Shown piece after piece: positions 34,226 through 43,210 of a stretch of DNA of 59,856 nt. The position numbers were made by a program, and so were the translations under genes. Origin of the DNA: Actinomycetes bacterium (GTDB lineage: Bacteria; Actinomycetota; Coriobacteriia; Anaerosomatales; Anaerosomataceae); contig JAJFTR010000095.1 in the NCBI GenBank assembly GCA_021372825.1, positions 1 to 59,856 of the forward strand, in the 5' to 3' direction. The notes under the pieces are model-generated. The model saw only the letters and a list, made by a program, of their open reading frames with translations, was not told where the DNA came from and did not search any database. How positions within the stretch are numbered: the stretch's first letter is position 1; every line of letters begins with the position of its first letter.

Positions 34226-35347
34226 TCAGATGCCGATGGTAGCCCTCACGCGGAGCACCACCAGCCAGACGAGTGAGCGCATGCCTGGCGAGATGAGGAT
34301 CGCCGTGGTGATCACGGTGAGCGCAGCGACGACCAGAACCATCAAATGGGTCGGCTTTACCGAGGCGCGATACAGCTTGTTCACACCTTTCGCGTCCACG
34401 AGTTTCGGACCCACCTTGAGGCGGACCAAGAACGTCGATGCCGCACCCTTGCGACCCTTGTCAAGGTTCTCGATCAGGTTAGCGTGAGTGCCGACAGCGA
34501 CGATGAGCTCCGCGCCCGATTCGTACGCGAGCAGAAGCGCGAGGTCTTCGCTCGTTCCCGGCATCGCCCACCGGACTCCTTGGAGTCCGAGCGTGGTCAG
34601 GCGTGCCTCGCCAGGGGCACGACCGTCAGGATACGCATGGACGATCAGCTCTGCGCCGCTTCGAAGGGCCTCGTCGGAAACAGAATCCATGTCACCGACG
34701 ATGATGTCGGCGGAAAGGCCGAACTCCCTGAGCGCGTCAGCGCCCCCGTCCACCCCGATCAAGACCGGTTTGACCTCACGGATGTACGGAAGCAGCGCCC
34801 TCAGGTCCTCCTTGTAGTCGTATCCGCGCACCACCACGAGCGCGTGGCGACCCGCTATCGGCGTCCGGGTGATAGGCGCGGTGATCCCCTCGGTGAGAAG
34901 CGCTTTCTCGTGAGCGATGTACTCCAGCGTGTTCCGTGCGAAGCTCTCGAGCTGCTGGTCCAGACCTTCTTTGGCAGCCTCCATGGCCGCTTCCACCTGG
35001 TCGACCGTCAGACGATGTCCCGAGGCCACGACCACGCCGTCCTTGACGATGTCGTCGTCGATGACCTCTATCTCATCGCCTTCCTTGACACGTTCGAAGA
35101 CCTCCGGCCCCACATCATCGATGAGACGCACTCCCCCTCTAGCGAGGAGCAGCGGCCCGAGGTTGGGATACGTGCCTGAGATGGAACGCGCAGCGTTGAC
35201 GACGACTTCCACCCCGGTCTCCAGAAGCGACTCGGCGCTCACCCTGTCCATGTCGACGTGGTCGATGATCGCGATGTCGTTTCTGCCGAGGCGCTTCACC
35301 AGGTCCTTGGTGCGCCTATCAAGCTTCGCTATGCCTCGAAAACGCAT
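34226..35347 (-). CDS. steA: Putative cytokinetic ring protein SteA
   Basis: A 373-residue protein with a large cytoplasmic part and one C-terminal membrane helix (about 335-352). The first 160 residues form the conserved SteA region. Residues 190-320 resemble the thiamine pyrophosphokinase catalytic domain and keep GVDGGAD (198-204) and GDMDS (218-222), the metal and nucleotide site of that family. Whether it binds a nucleotide is not known. SteA localises to the division site in Corynebacterium and acts with SteB. The ATG has GAGG five bases upstream. It follows recN after 23 bases. Confidence 0.9.
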   Translation of the reverse strand: MRFRGIAKLDRRTKDLVKRLGRNDIAIIDHVDMDRVSAESLLETGVEVVVNAARSISGTYPNLGPLLLARGGVRLIDDVGPEVFERVKEGDEIEVIDDDIVKDGVVVASGHRLTVDQVEAAMEAAKEGLDQQLESFARNTLEYIAHEKALLTEGITAPITRTPIAGRHALVVVRGYDYKEDLRALLPYIREVKPVLIGVDGGADALREFGLSADIIVGDMDSVSDEALRSGAELIVHAYPDGRAPGEARLTTLGLQGVRWAMPGTSEDLALLLAYESGAELIVAVGTHANLIENLDKGRKGAASTFLVRLKVGPKLVDAKGVNKLYRASVKPTHLMVLVVAALTVITTAILISPGMRSLVWLVVLRVRATIGI

Positions 35348-35370
35348 ACCGTCCTCTCAGAGCGGATGCT

Positions 35371-37032
35371 TCAGTCTAGCAGAGGGACATCCGCCGCCGC
35401 CCGTGCGCGGACCGAGGCGAGCAGCTCGCGGGCATGCTCGATACCCGCCGAAGACGTCCCGCCCGACAGCATGCGCGCGATCTCGACGACGCGTTGCTCG
35501 CCCTCCACCGGAGTCGCGACCGTCACGCTGCGACCATCACTCTTCGCCCTGGAGACCACCACCTGATGGCCGGCATACGCAGCGACCTGCGCGAGATGGG
35601 TCACCACCAGCACCTGATGGGTGCGCGCAAGCGAGGCGAGCCTCGCACCGACCGCACGGGCCGTCGCACCACCGATGCCCGCGTCCACTTCGTCGAACAC
35701 GAGTATGGGGGTCTTATCGGCGCCTCCCAGCACGTCTTTGAGAGCGAGCATCACACGGGATATCTCGCCGCCCGAAGCGATCTTTGCAAGAGCCCGAGGC
35801 GTCTCCTGCGCGCTCGAGCTGAACAAGAACTCGACCTTCTCAGGCCCCTCGAGCGTCCACGCGTCGAAAGGCAAACTCCTGCGCACGACATCGAAGCGGG
35901 CTTCCGGGAGTGCAAGGTCCTCAGCAGCTTGTGCAAGTGCCGACGCGAATGCGGACGCTGCCTGATCGCGTATCGCGCTCAGCCGGGCCGCAGCGTCACG
36001 CAGCTCAGCTTCTGCGTCTAAGACAGCCGCCCGAGCGCTCGCCAGCCCCTCCTCACCCATGCCGAGGGTCTCGAGCTCTTGCGCCGCGCTCGCGCGAGCT
36101 GCCAGAACGTCGTCCAAAGCCGGACCGTACTTGCGCCGCAGGGTCTCGATCGCAGCAAGACGCCCTTCGACCGTATCGAGTGTGCTCGGGTCATCCTCCA
36201 GCTGCTCGGCATACTCCCGAAGGCGAGCGCCAAGGTCGTCGATCTGAGCCGACAGACCCTCGAGCTCGACCGTCATGTCGTCCAGCGCACCATCAAGACC
36301 CGCAGCTGTGCGCAGAGCCGCGATGGCGCGTGCGATGCTGTCAGACGCCGCCTCATCGCCTCTCAAGGCCATCCACGCGCCCGCTGCCGCCTTCGTAAGA
36401 CGGTCTGCGTTCCTCAGCCGAGGAAGGAGCGCCTCGAGTCGGGCGTCCTCTCCGGGAGCCGGAGCGACCGCATCGATATCGGAGACCTGGAAGCGCAGAT
36501 AGTCGATCCGGCGTTCCTTGTCGGAGAGGGATGCCTCCAGAGACGCCAGCGCCCCGCGTGCCTCACGCAGGGCTTGGAACGCCGACCGGTACTGCTCCTT
36601 GGCCGCTGCGGCCACCTCTCCGATGTAGCGGTCGAGGTATCCCGCATGGTTGGAGACAGCCAGAAGAGCCTGGTGTTCGTGCTGCCCGTGAAGGTCGACG
36701 ACATCCGAGAGGAGCGCGCTCAGAGAGGACACCGTCGCCATCTCCCCGTTCACGCTGCACCGGGACCGGCCATCAGCACCCACGCGCCGGCGCACGAGAT
36801 ACTCGGCCCCATCGATGAGGAACCTGCCCTCAACGAGCGCTTCTTGTGCCCCCTCGCGGACGAGCGAGGTGTCAGCGCGGTCTCCCATGAGCAGCTTGAG
36901 CGCCCCCACAAGCACCGTCTTGCCCGCACCTGTCTCTCCCGTGAGAGCGGTCAGCCCATCACCGAACTCCAACCACACCTCTTCGACGAGGGCCAGGTCT
37001 TTGACGTGGAGTTCAGCGAGCATGCCGTTCAC
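35371..37032 (-). CDS. recN: DNA repair protein RecN
   Basis: SMC-like ATPase that acts in double-strand break repair. The 553-residue protein has Walker A GETGAGKT (32-39), a long central coiled coil with an N-terminal and a C-terminal helix (about 155-360), the signature ASGGEISRVMLALK and Walker B DEVDAGIGG. The start could be the GTG at 37032, which overlaps the nadK stop in GTGA, or the ATG at 37023, which gives the standard MLAELHVKDLALV; neither has a good ribosome site, so coupling to nadK translation is probable. Confidence 0.96.
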   Translation of the reverse strand: MNGMLAELHVKDLALVEEVWLEFGDGLTALTGETGAGKTVLVGALKLLMGDRADTSLVREGAQEALVEGRFLIDGAEYLVRRRVGADGRSRCSVNGEMATVSSLSALLSDVVDLHGQHEHQALLAVSNHAGYLDRYIGEVAAAAKEQYRSAFQALREARGALASLEASLSDKERRIDYLRFQVSDIDAVAPAPGEDARLEALLPRLRNADRLTKAAAGAWMALRGDEAASDSIARAIAALRTAAGLDGALDDMTVELEGLSAQIDDLGARLREYAEQLEDDPSTLDTVEGRLAAIETLRRKYGPALDDVLAARASAAQELETLGMGEEGLASARAAVLDAEAELRDAAARLSAIRDQAASAFASALAQAAEDLALPEARFDVVRRSLPFDAWTLEGPEKVEFLFSSSAQETPRALAKIASGGEISRVMLALKDVLGGADKTPILVFDEVDAGIGGATARAVGARLASLARTHQVLVVTHLAQVAAYAGHQVVVSRAKSDGRSVTVATPVEGEQRVVEIARMLSGGTSSAGIEHARELLASVRARAAADVPLLD

Positions 37033-37874
37033 CCGAGTATCTTCTCGGCCAGGATCTCGTAGAATCCGCGACCGTCGGACTTGAGGAACTGCACATCGTG
37101 CTCACCGGCCCACACGCTCACCGAGTCCAGCGACCGACGGCACGGAGCCTGGTACCCATCGATCGTCACGCACGCCCCGGCACGCGCAGGGTTGGGACAC
37201 GAGATCTCGACGCGATCGTTCGCCCCGACCACGAGAGCGCGTGCCGACAAGTAGTGTGCGGCCACCGGTACGAGGACCATCCCGCGCACCTCGGGCGACA
37301 CCAGCGGACCGCCTGCGGACATGGCGTACGCCGTCGAGCCGGTGGGCGTCGCGACGATGACGCCGTCGCAGACGAACCGCCACAGCCGCACGCCGTTCAC
37401 GGCAACCTCCAGCTCGACCACTCGCGCTCCGCCACCTCTGCCGACGAACACCTCGTTGAGAGCCCGGTACGCGCCTGCCGAGCGGCCCCCGACGTCGACC
37501 GAGCACTGGAGAGTCTGCCGTCGCTCGATGCGTGCCTCGCCCGCAAGTGCGCTCACGAGCGCTCCTTCCATCTCGCTTGACTCAGCGCCTGAGAGGAAGC
37601 CCAGCCGGCCGAGGTTGACACCGAGTATCGGCACATCCTCGTTGCCGAGCAGATGCACGGCTTTGAGCGTGGTACCGTCGCCGCCAAGGGCCACCACAAG
37701 CTCGACAGATCCTATCTCCGACGGCGCGACCCCTCGCTCGGGCATCCCACAGGCGACTGCGTCCTCAGTGACAAGGGCCGGCTCGTACCCGTGGTCCGCC
37801 AGCCAGCCCGCGATCGTGCGAGCTGCGATGACCGAGCGCTCGGTCGCAGGGTTCGGAACGACAAGTACACGCAC
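37029..37874 (-). CDS. nadK: NAD kinase
   Basis: Phosphorylates NAD to NADP. The 281-residue protein has the GGDGT motif at 64-68, LNEVFVGR with the conserved Asn-Glu, and ATPTGSTAYAMSAGGP. The GTG start at 37874 lies one base after the tlyA stop. Gene order tlyA-nadK-recN-steA-steB is the same as in Mycobacterium. Confidence 0.97.
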   Translation of the reverse strand: MRVLVVPNPATERSVIAARTIAGWLADHGYEPALVTEDAVACGMPERGVAPSEIGSVELVVALGGDGTTLKAVHLLGNEDVPILGVNLGRLGFLSGAESSEMEGALVSALAGEARIERRQTLQCSVDVGGRSAGAYRALNEVFVGRGGGARVVELEVAVNGVRLWRFVCDGVIVATPTGSTAYAMSAGGPLVSPEVRGMVLVPVAAHYLSARALVVGANDRVEISCPNPARAGACVTIDGYQAPCRRSLDSVSVWAGEHDVQFLKSDGRGFYEILAEKILG

Positions 37875-37875
37875 G

Positions 37876-38670
37876 TCAGTCCCCTAACGCCTCATGCGCG
37901 CCAGCCACCACATCAGCTGGTCGCGCGACACTGGGCTCGCCTGAGCTGGCGAACCACGCCAGGAACTCGATGTTACCCTGTGGCCCCTTCAAAGGCGACC
38001 ACGTGAGTCCGCGTACCACCCACCCGATGTCTTCCACCGCGCGCATGACACTCTCTAGTACGTCCACATGGACGGCCGCGTCGCGCACCACACCCTTCTT
38101 ACCGACTCGGCCTTTCCCCGCTTCGAACTGTGGCTTAACAAGAGCTATCACCGAGCCGTTCTCGCCTGCAAGCGCGACCAGCCTCGGAAGGACGCGGACG
38201 AGTGAGATGAACGACACGTCGCATACCACAAGATCGAAAGGCGCGCCCACAAAGGCGGGGTCTAGATCGCGGATGTGAGTACGTTCCAGGACCGTCACAC
38301 GTGGGTCGTTGCGAAGAGACCAGTCCAGCTGTCCGTATCCCACGTCGACCGCGACGACCGAAGCAGCACCTCGCTTGAGAAGGCAATCAGTGAACCCCCC
38401 GGTGGAGGCGCCCACATCGATCGCCCGCATACCCGTCACATCGATACCGAAGCGGTCGAGTGCCGCCTCGAGCTTATGGCCGCCGCGTGAGACGTAACGT
38501 TTGACCTGCGTGACCTCGACCACCGCATCATCACGGAGATTCTCGCCGGCCTTCGTCAGCGGACGCCCATCCACTCGAACCAGTCCTGCGAGTATGGCGG
38601 CCCTGGCCTGCTCCCGCGATGAGAACAAGCCTCGGCTAACGAGCTCGACGTCGGCCCTGCGGTACGTCAT
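37876..38670 (-). CDS. tlyA: TlyA family 2'-O-methyltransferase / hemolysin-like protein
   Basis: Bifunctional rRNA 2'-O-methyltransferase (16S C1409 and 23S C1920 in mycobacteria; also linked to capreomycin susceptibility). The 264-residue protein has an N-terminal S4 RNA-binding domain (about 5-60) and an FtsJ-like Rossmann fold with AIDVGASTGGFTDCLL as SAM site, VCDVSFISL and ALVKPQFEAG. I chose the ATG at 38670, which has GAGGAG seven bases upstream; it overlaps the end of dxs by 35 bases. An earlier start at 38730 would lie wholly inside dxs. Confidence 0.94.
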   Translation of the reverse strand: MTYRRADVELVSRGLFSSREQARAAILAGLVRVDGRPLTKAGENLRDDAVVEVTQVKRYVSRGGHKLEAALDRFGIDVTGMRAIDVGASTGGFTDCLLKRGAASVVAVDVGYGQLDWSLRNDPRVTVLERTHIRDLDPAFVGAPFDLVVCDVSFISLVRVLPRLVALAGENGSVIALVKPQFEAGKGRVGKKGVVRDAAVHVDVLESVMRAVEDIGWVVRGLTWSPLKGPQGNIEFLAWFASSGEPSVARPADVVAGAHEALGD

Positions 38671-40576
38671 GCGCGCACTCCTCGGCTCGAGGGCCCTTGA
38701 TGCCGACGAGGCGGCCCAGGACTGCTCCACGCACGGCTTCAGGTGTGAGTCCCACTTCCGAGAGCAGCTTGGCTGTCTCTCCGTGGGTGACGAAGCAGTC
38801 GGGTACTGCCAGCCGAAGCACCGGAGTGGTGAACCCTAAGTCGGCCAAGCTCTCGAGCACCGCGGCGCCCACTCCGCCAAGCGCCGTGTTCTCCTCGAGT
38901 GTCACGATCAGCGGACTCGACGCGGCGGCCTTGGCGATCTCCTCCAGGTCGATGGGCTTTATCCAGCGGAGGTTCACTACGCGTGCTTCGACCCCGTCTG
39001 CTGCGAGCAAGTCCGCTGCCTTCTCGGCCACACCCACCATGCGTCCTACCGCCAGTATCGCGACATCGTCTCCTTGGCGTCGCACCTGCGAGCGCCCCAC
39101 CTCGAGCGCCACCGGCATCTCGGGCAGCGGAAGCCCGACACCCGAGCCGCGCGGATAGCGGATCGCCACAGGACCATCGGCGACAAGAGCGGTGTGGAAC
39201 ATGTTGACGAGCTCCGCCTCGTCGGCCGGCGCCATGATGGTGAGCCCGGGAACGGTCCGAAGGTACGTGAGGTCGAAGACGCCGTGGTGTGTCGGTCCGT
39301 CCTCGCCCACCAGACCCGCCCGGTCCATGGCGAACACCACGTGCAGACCCTGCAGAGCGACATCCATGATGAGCTGATCGTATGCGCGCTGCATGAACGT
39401 GGAGTAGATAGCCACCACAGGGACCATCCCCCCGGTCGCCATCCCCGCCGCCAGACCCACCGCGTGCTCCTCGGCGATACCCACATCGAAGAAGCGCTCC
39501 GGGAAGCGTTCGGCAAAGCGGTCCAGGCCGGTCCCGGAAGGCATCGCCGCTGTGATCGCGACGATCCGGGAATCACGCTCGGCTTCGGCGACGATAGCTT
39601 CCCCGAAGGCCTCCGTGTAGGAGATGGGACCGCCTTTGACGCCGTTCACTTTCCCCGACTCGACGGAAAACGGGCTGATCCCATGGAAGGTGTCGGGGCG
39701 GTTCTCGGCGGGAACGTAGCCCTTGCCCTTGCGGGTGACGACGTGGATCAACACCGGTCCATCCACATCTTTGGCGAGTTTGACGGCGCGCTCCACCTGG
39801 GCGATGTCGTGTCCATCGATCGGCCCGATGTACTTAAGACCGAGCTCCTCGAAGAACATGCCGGGGACGAGCAGCTGCTTCACGGACTCTTTGGCCGCCT
39901 CACCGGCGGCGACGACCGCCGCACCCAGCTTGGTGCGAGCCAAGGTCGATTCGACATCATCCCTGAGACGCCGGTACCGGCGGTCGAGGCGGACTCGGGC
40001 AAGGTAGCTCGAGAGCGCGCCGACGTTGGGCGATATCGACATCTCGTTGTCGTTGAGCACGACGATCACGCGCTTGTGGAGATGGCCGAGATGATCGAGT
40101 GCCTCGAACGCCATCCCCCCGGTGAGCGAGCCGTCCCCTATGACCGCGACGATGGTCTCCGTGCCCCCGAGCTGGTCGCGCGCGCAGGCGAGGCCCAGAG
40201 CCACAGAGATCGAGGTCGAGGCATGGCCTGTATCATGCACGTCATAAGGGCTCTCAGAGCGCTTCGGGAACCCGCATACGCCTCCGTACGTCCGAAGCGT
40301 GCCGAAACGCTCGCGTCTGCCGGTGATGAGCTTGTGCACGTAGGACTGATGGCCGACATCCCACACGATCTTGTCTGTGGGACAGTCCAGAGCACGATGG
40401 AGTCCGAGTGTGAGTTCCACGACTCCGAGGTTCGGCGCCAGGTGGCCGCCCGTCTGTGACACGGTCGTGATGAGCGTCTCGCGAATCTCGGCTGCGAGCT
40501 GCTCAAGAGAAGGACCATCCAGAGCCTTGAGATCGGCTGGCGAGTCTATCGAATCAAGGATGCGCTCAGCGCACAC
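38636..40576 (-). CDS. dxs: 1-deoxy-D-xylulose-5-phosphate synthase
   Basis: Thiamine-diphosphate enzyme that makes the first intermediate of the MEP isoprenoid pathway from pyruvate and glyceraldehyde 3-phosphate. The 646-residue protein shows TGGHLAPNLG (42-51), DVGHQSYVHK (73-82), the thiamine site GDGSLTGGM with ND at 175-176, and DRAGLVGEDGPTHHG in the pyrimidine domain. The GTG at 40576 is the likely start, with GGAAG at only four bases. The preceding 120-base gap contains a TTACCG/TACCAT pair that is too poorly spaced to call. Isoprenoids made here feed undecaprenyl phosphate for the wall genes. Confidence 0.97.
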   Translation of the reverse strand: MCAERILDSIDSPADLKALDGPSLEQLAAEIRETLITTVSQTGGHLAPNLGVVELTLGLHRALDCPTDKIVWDVGHQSYVHKLITGRRERFGTLRTYGGVCGFPKRSESPYDVHDTGHASTSISVALGLACARDQLGGTETIVAVIGDGSLTGGMAFEALDHLGHLHKRVIVVLNDNEMSISPNVGALSSYLARVRLDRRYRRLRDDVESTLARTKLGAAVVAAGEAAKESVKQLLVPGMFFEELGLKYIGPIDGHDIAQVERAVKLAKDVDGPVLIHVVTRKGKGYVPAENRPDTFHGISPFSVESGKVNGVKGGPISYTEAFGEAIVAEAERDSRIVAITAAMPSGTGLDRFAERFPERFFDVGIAEEHAVGLAAGMATGGMVPVVAIYSTFMQRAYDQLIMDVALQGLHVVFAMDRAGLVGEDGPTHHGVFDLTYLRTVPGLTIMAPADEAELVNMFHTALVADGPVAIRYPRGSGVGLPLPEMPVALEVGRSQVRRQGDDVAILAVGRMVGVAEKAADLLAADGVEARVVNLRWIKPIDLEEIAKAAASSPLIVTLEENTALGGVGAAVLESLADLGFTTPVLRLAVPDCFVTHGETAKLLSEVGLTPEAVRGAVLGRLVGIKGPRAEECAHDVPQGRRRAR

Positions 40577-40696
40577 AGGGCTTCCATCTCCCAGAAAAAA
40601 GACATCGTCGTGCAGTCGTGACAGTCATAAACGAGATGGTATCACCTCGCACGTGCCGGTAACGCTCGTGGTCACCTCACCGTAACACGAAGAACG

Positions 40697-41005
40697 TCAC
40701 TGACCGGTCACGCCCACGGTATCGCCGGCGCCCTCACCCATCTCAGCCGACGACGGCGCACATCGTGTGCCATCGGGTGCGTCGGCGGCCTTCTCTTCGC
40801 TGGGTGACTCATCAGCCGCAGGCGCCTCGACCGTCGCCCCGAGGTCGGTGTGGTCCACAAGCTCATTACAGATGTTCGCGAGACGTACACCTTCCTCGAG
40901 AAGATCGAGGCTCTTCTCAAGCGACACGTCCTTCTTTCGGACCTGAGAGGCGATCTCCTCAAGACGGATGCGCGCCTGCTCGAACGTGTATCGTTCGTCA
41001 CTCAC
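40697..41005 (-). CDS. xseB: Exodeoxyribonuclease VII small subunit
   Basis: Small helical subunit of the single-strand-specific exonuclease VII. The first 60 of 102 residues match the family, with YTFEQARIRLEEIASQV and LEKSLDLLEEGVRLA. An acidic Ala/Pro/Glu-rich tail of about 40 residues follows and is unusual in length. I chose the GTG at 41005, which overlaps the nusB stop by eight bases and has GGAGG six bases upstream. The large subunit gene xseA, normally adjacent, is not in this window. Confidence 0.9.
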   Translation of the reverse strand: MSDERYTFEQARIRLEEIASQVRKKDVSLEKSLDLLEEGVRLANICNELVDHTDLGATVEAPAADESPSEEKAADAPDGTRCAPSSAEMGEGAGDTVGVTGQ

Positions 41006-41441
41006 GGGTTTCCTCCGGCTCTTCGTCGGCGGTCTCCACACGCCCGTACTGCTCCGCGATGCGGCCCAAGACACCGTTCACGAACTTGGACGAATCGTCT
41101 CCACCATAGGTCTTCGCCATCTCGACGGCTTCGTTTATCGCCACCGACACAGGCACCTCGTCCCGGAACATGATCTCGTATGCCGCCAATCGCAAGATGT
41201 TCCTGTCGACCAGCGGCATGCGTGCGAGTGTCCAGTGTTCCGAGGTCGCCTCGATGCTCCGGTCGACGCTTGTCTGGTTCGCCTCGGCGCCCAACAGGAG
41301 CTCCCGGCAGTACTCCGAAGGCTCGCCGTCCTCCACGCTGTACGTGCGGTTCGCGAGGATGGAGCTCACCGTCTCACCGGTGATCTCACGCTGATACAGG
41401 ATCTGGAGCGCCTGTCGACGTGCACGAGTCCGCTCCAGCAT
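40998..41441 (-). CDS. nusB: Transcription antitermination factor NusB
   Basis: All-helical RNA-binding protein that with NusE (S10) binds boxA in rRNA leaders. The 147-residue protein has ERTRARRQALQILYQ at the start, the central LVDRNILRLAAYEI and NEAVEMAKTYGGDDSSKFV, which are strongly conserved. Two adjacent ATGs at 41444 and 41441 are possible; I prefer the second, which lies five bases from GGAG. The protein ends in an acidic tail. Confidence 0.95.
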   Translation of the reverse strand: MLERTRARRQALQILYQREITGETVSSILANRTYSVEDGEPSEYCRELLLGAEANQTSVDRSIEATSEHWTLARMPLVDRNILRLAAYEIMFRDEVPVSVAINEAVEMAKTYGGDDSSKFVNGVLGRIAEQYGRVETADEEPEETRE

Positions 41442-41469
41442 CATTTCTCCACCGGCACCTCGAGCACGC

Positions 41470-41811
41470 CTATTCCTCGGGAAAGACGATGCTGTCGACA
41501 AAGACGTCGATGCTCGCCGCACGTTGACCGGTCTGACTCTCGAGCGCGTCCGCGATGGACTTCTGCACGTCCGTGGCGATCGACCGCAGTGGCGTCCCGT
41601 ACCGGGCAGCGATGTGCACCTGCACGTTCAGCGCGCCCTCATCCGAGATGGTCACCGCCACGCCGCGGCTCGGAGCCCTTCCCACCAGGCCCGACATCCC
41701 CTTGCTCTGCACGGCGGCGACACCCGGGACCTGTTCGGCCGCAAGCGTGGCTATCGTCTCGAGCACGCCCGGAGCGACACCGATACCCTCGAGCTGTATC
41801 TCTTCACTCAT
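41470..41811 (-). CDS. Asp23/Gls24 family envelope stress protein
   Basis: A 113-residue alpha/beta protein of the Asp23/Gls24 family. Family sequences are GIGVAPGVLETIATLAAEQVPG at the N terminus (positions 9-30) and VNVQVHIAARYGTPL-like sequence in the middle. Members bind to membrane anchors such as AmaP or relate to wall stress; the exact role here is unknown. A member of this family commonly lies between accC and nusB in Gram-positive bacteria, as here. The ATG has AAGGAG seven bases upstream and overlaps the accC end by eight bases. Confidence 0.93.
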   Translation of the reverse strand: MSEEIQLEGIGVAPGVLETIATLAAEQVPGVAAVQSKGMSGLVGRAPSRGVAVTISDEGALNVQVHIAARYGTPLRSIATDVQKSIADALESQTGQRAASIDVFVDSIVFPEE

Positions 41812-43207
41812 CCGTCGTCTCCTTCGCGGGGAGAACTCCGCTCATGAAGGCCGTGAAGGCCTCGGCAGTCACATGTTCATCAACGTAATCAGTATAGACC
41901 TCGCCGCGTTGGAAGTGCGGCTCTTCGACGACGAACTGGTGGAACGGGATGGTCGTCGGTATGCCCACGACGATGAACTCGTCCAGTGCGCGGCGCGCAC
42001 GATTGACCGCCTCGGCACGGGTCTCCCCCCACACGACCAGCTTCGCGAGGAGCGAATCGTAGTTGGGAGGAACACAGTAACCCGAATACACGTGGCTGTC
42101 GAAGCGCACACCGAATCCCCCGGGAGGATTGAAGACGTCGATCCGGCCGGGGTGGGGACGGAAACCGTGCGCAGGGTCCTCCGCGTTGATGCGGAACTCG
42201 ATCGCGTGCCCCCGCAGCGTCACGTCGCGCTGGCATGCGTGTTTCATCGGCTCACCTGCGGCGATGCGGATCTGCTCCTTCACGATGTCCACACCCGTGA
42301 TCTGCTCGGTCACAGGGTGCTCCACCTGGATACGGGTGTTCATCTCCATGAAGTAGAACCGGCCGTCCTGGTCGAGAAGGAACTCCACCGTGCCGGCGTT
42401 CACATAATCGACAGCCCGGACGGCCTTGAGTGCGGCCTCGCCCATGGCCGCCCGCAGCTCTGGCGTCAGCGCAGGGCTCGGCGCCTCCTCGATGAGCTTC
42501 TGGTGCCGGCGCTGGACCGAGCAATCACGCTCGCCGAGGTAGATCGCGTTACCGTGCGTGTCGGCAAGCACCTGCATCTCCACATGCCGAGGGTGTGTCA
42601 GGTACTTCTCGACGTACACGGCGTCATCGCCGAACGCTGCGGCGGCCTCCGTCTTGGCAGCCACGAAGTTGCGCTCGAGTTCGGCAGGATCTCGCGCCTC
42701 GCGCATGCCTTTGCCCCCGCCCCCCGCTGACGCCTTGATGAGCACCGGAAAGCCGACCTGCTCGGCAAAGTCCAACGCCTCGGCGGCCGTGGCGACGGCA
42801 CCGTCACTGCCTGGAATACACGGCACGCCCGCCGCCATCATGGTCGCGCGAGCCGCCGCCTTGTCGCCCATGCGCTCGATCGCGTCAGGCGAGGGCCCGA
42901 TGAACGCGAGTCCGGAATCAGCGACCGCGCGTGCGAATGCAGCGTTCTCGGCAAGGAAGCCGTATCCGGGATGTATCGCCTCAGCGCCCGTGATCAGCGC
43001 AGCAGAGATGATCGCCGGCATCGAAAGGTAGCTCTGGGTGGCGGGCGCAGGGCCGATGCATACCGCTTCATCCGCCATCCTCGCATGCAGACAATCACGG
43101 TCGGCTTCAGAATAGACCGCGACAGAGCGAACACCCATCTCCTTGCACGCACGAACGACTCGTAAGGCGACCTCCCCCCTGTTGGCTATGAGAATGGAGC
43201 GGAACAT
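41804..43207 (-). CDS. accC: Biotin carboxylase subunit AccC
   Basis: ATP-grasp enzyme that carboxylates the biotin of a carrier protein with bicarbonate. The 467-residue protein begins with ILIANRGEVALRVVRA, has the glycine-rich loop KASAGGGGKGM ending at 168, and MEMNTRIQVEHPVTE (288-301) with catalytic Arg292 and Glu296. It follows the carboxyltransferase-AccB fusion gene by three bases, so that protein is its probable partner. It can belong to acetyl-CoA carboxylase, pyruvate carboxylase, or both. Confidence 0.96.
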   Translation of the reverse strand: MFRSILIANRGEVALRVVRACKEMGVRSVAVYSEADRDCLHARMADEAVCIGPAPATQSYLSMPAIISAALITGAEAIHPGYGFLAENAAFARAVADSGLAFIGPSPDAIERMGDKAAARATMMAAGVPCIPGSDGAVATAAEALDFAEQVGFPVLIKASAGGGGKGMREARDPAELERNFVAAKTEAAAAFGDDAVYVEKYLTHPRHVEMQVLADTHGNAIYLGERDCSVQRRHQKLIEEAPSPALTPELRAAMGEAALKAVRAVDYVNAGTVEFLLDQDGRFYFMEMNTRIQVEHPVTEQITGVDIVKEQIRIAAGEPMKHACQRDVTLRGHAIEFRINAEDPAHGFRPHPGRIDVFNPPGGFGVRFDSHVYSGYCVPPNYDSLLAKLVVWGETRAEAVNRARRALDEFIVVGIPTTIPFHQFVVEEPHFQRGEVYTDYVDEHVTAEAFTAFMSGVLPAKETTDE

Positions 43208-43210
43208 CTC

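Noticed and set aside
40586-40610. T run on the minus strand in the xseB-dxs gap as a Rho-independent terminator
   Set aside because: No stable stem precedes the T run; only a short direct repeat of CACGAC is present.
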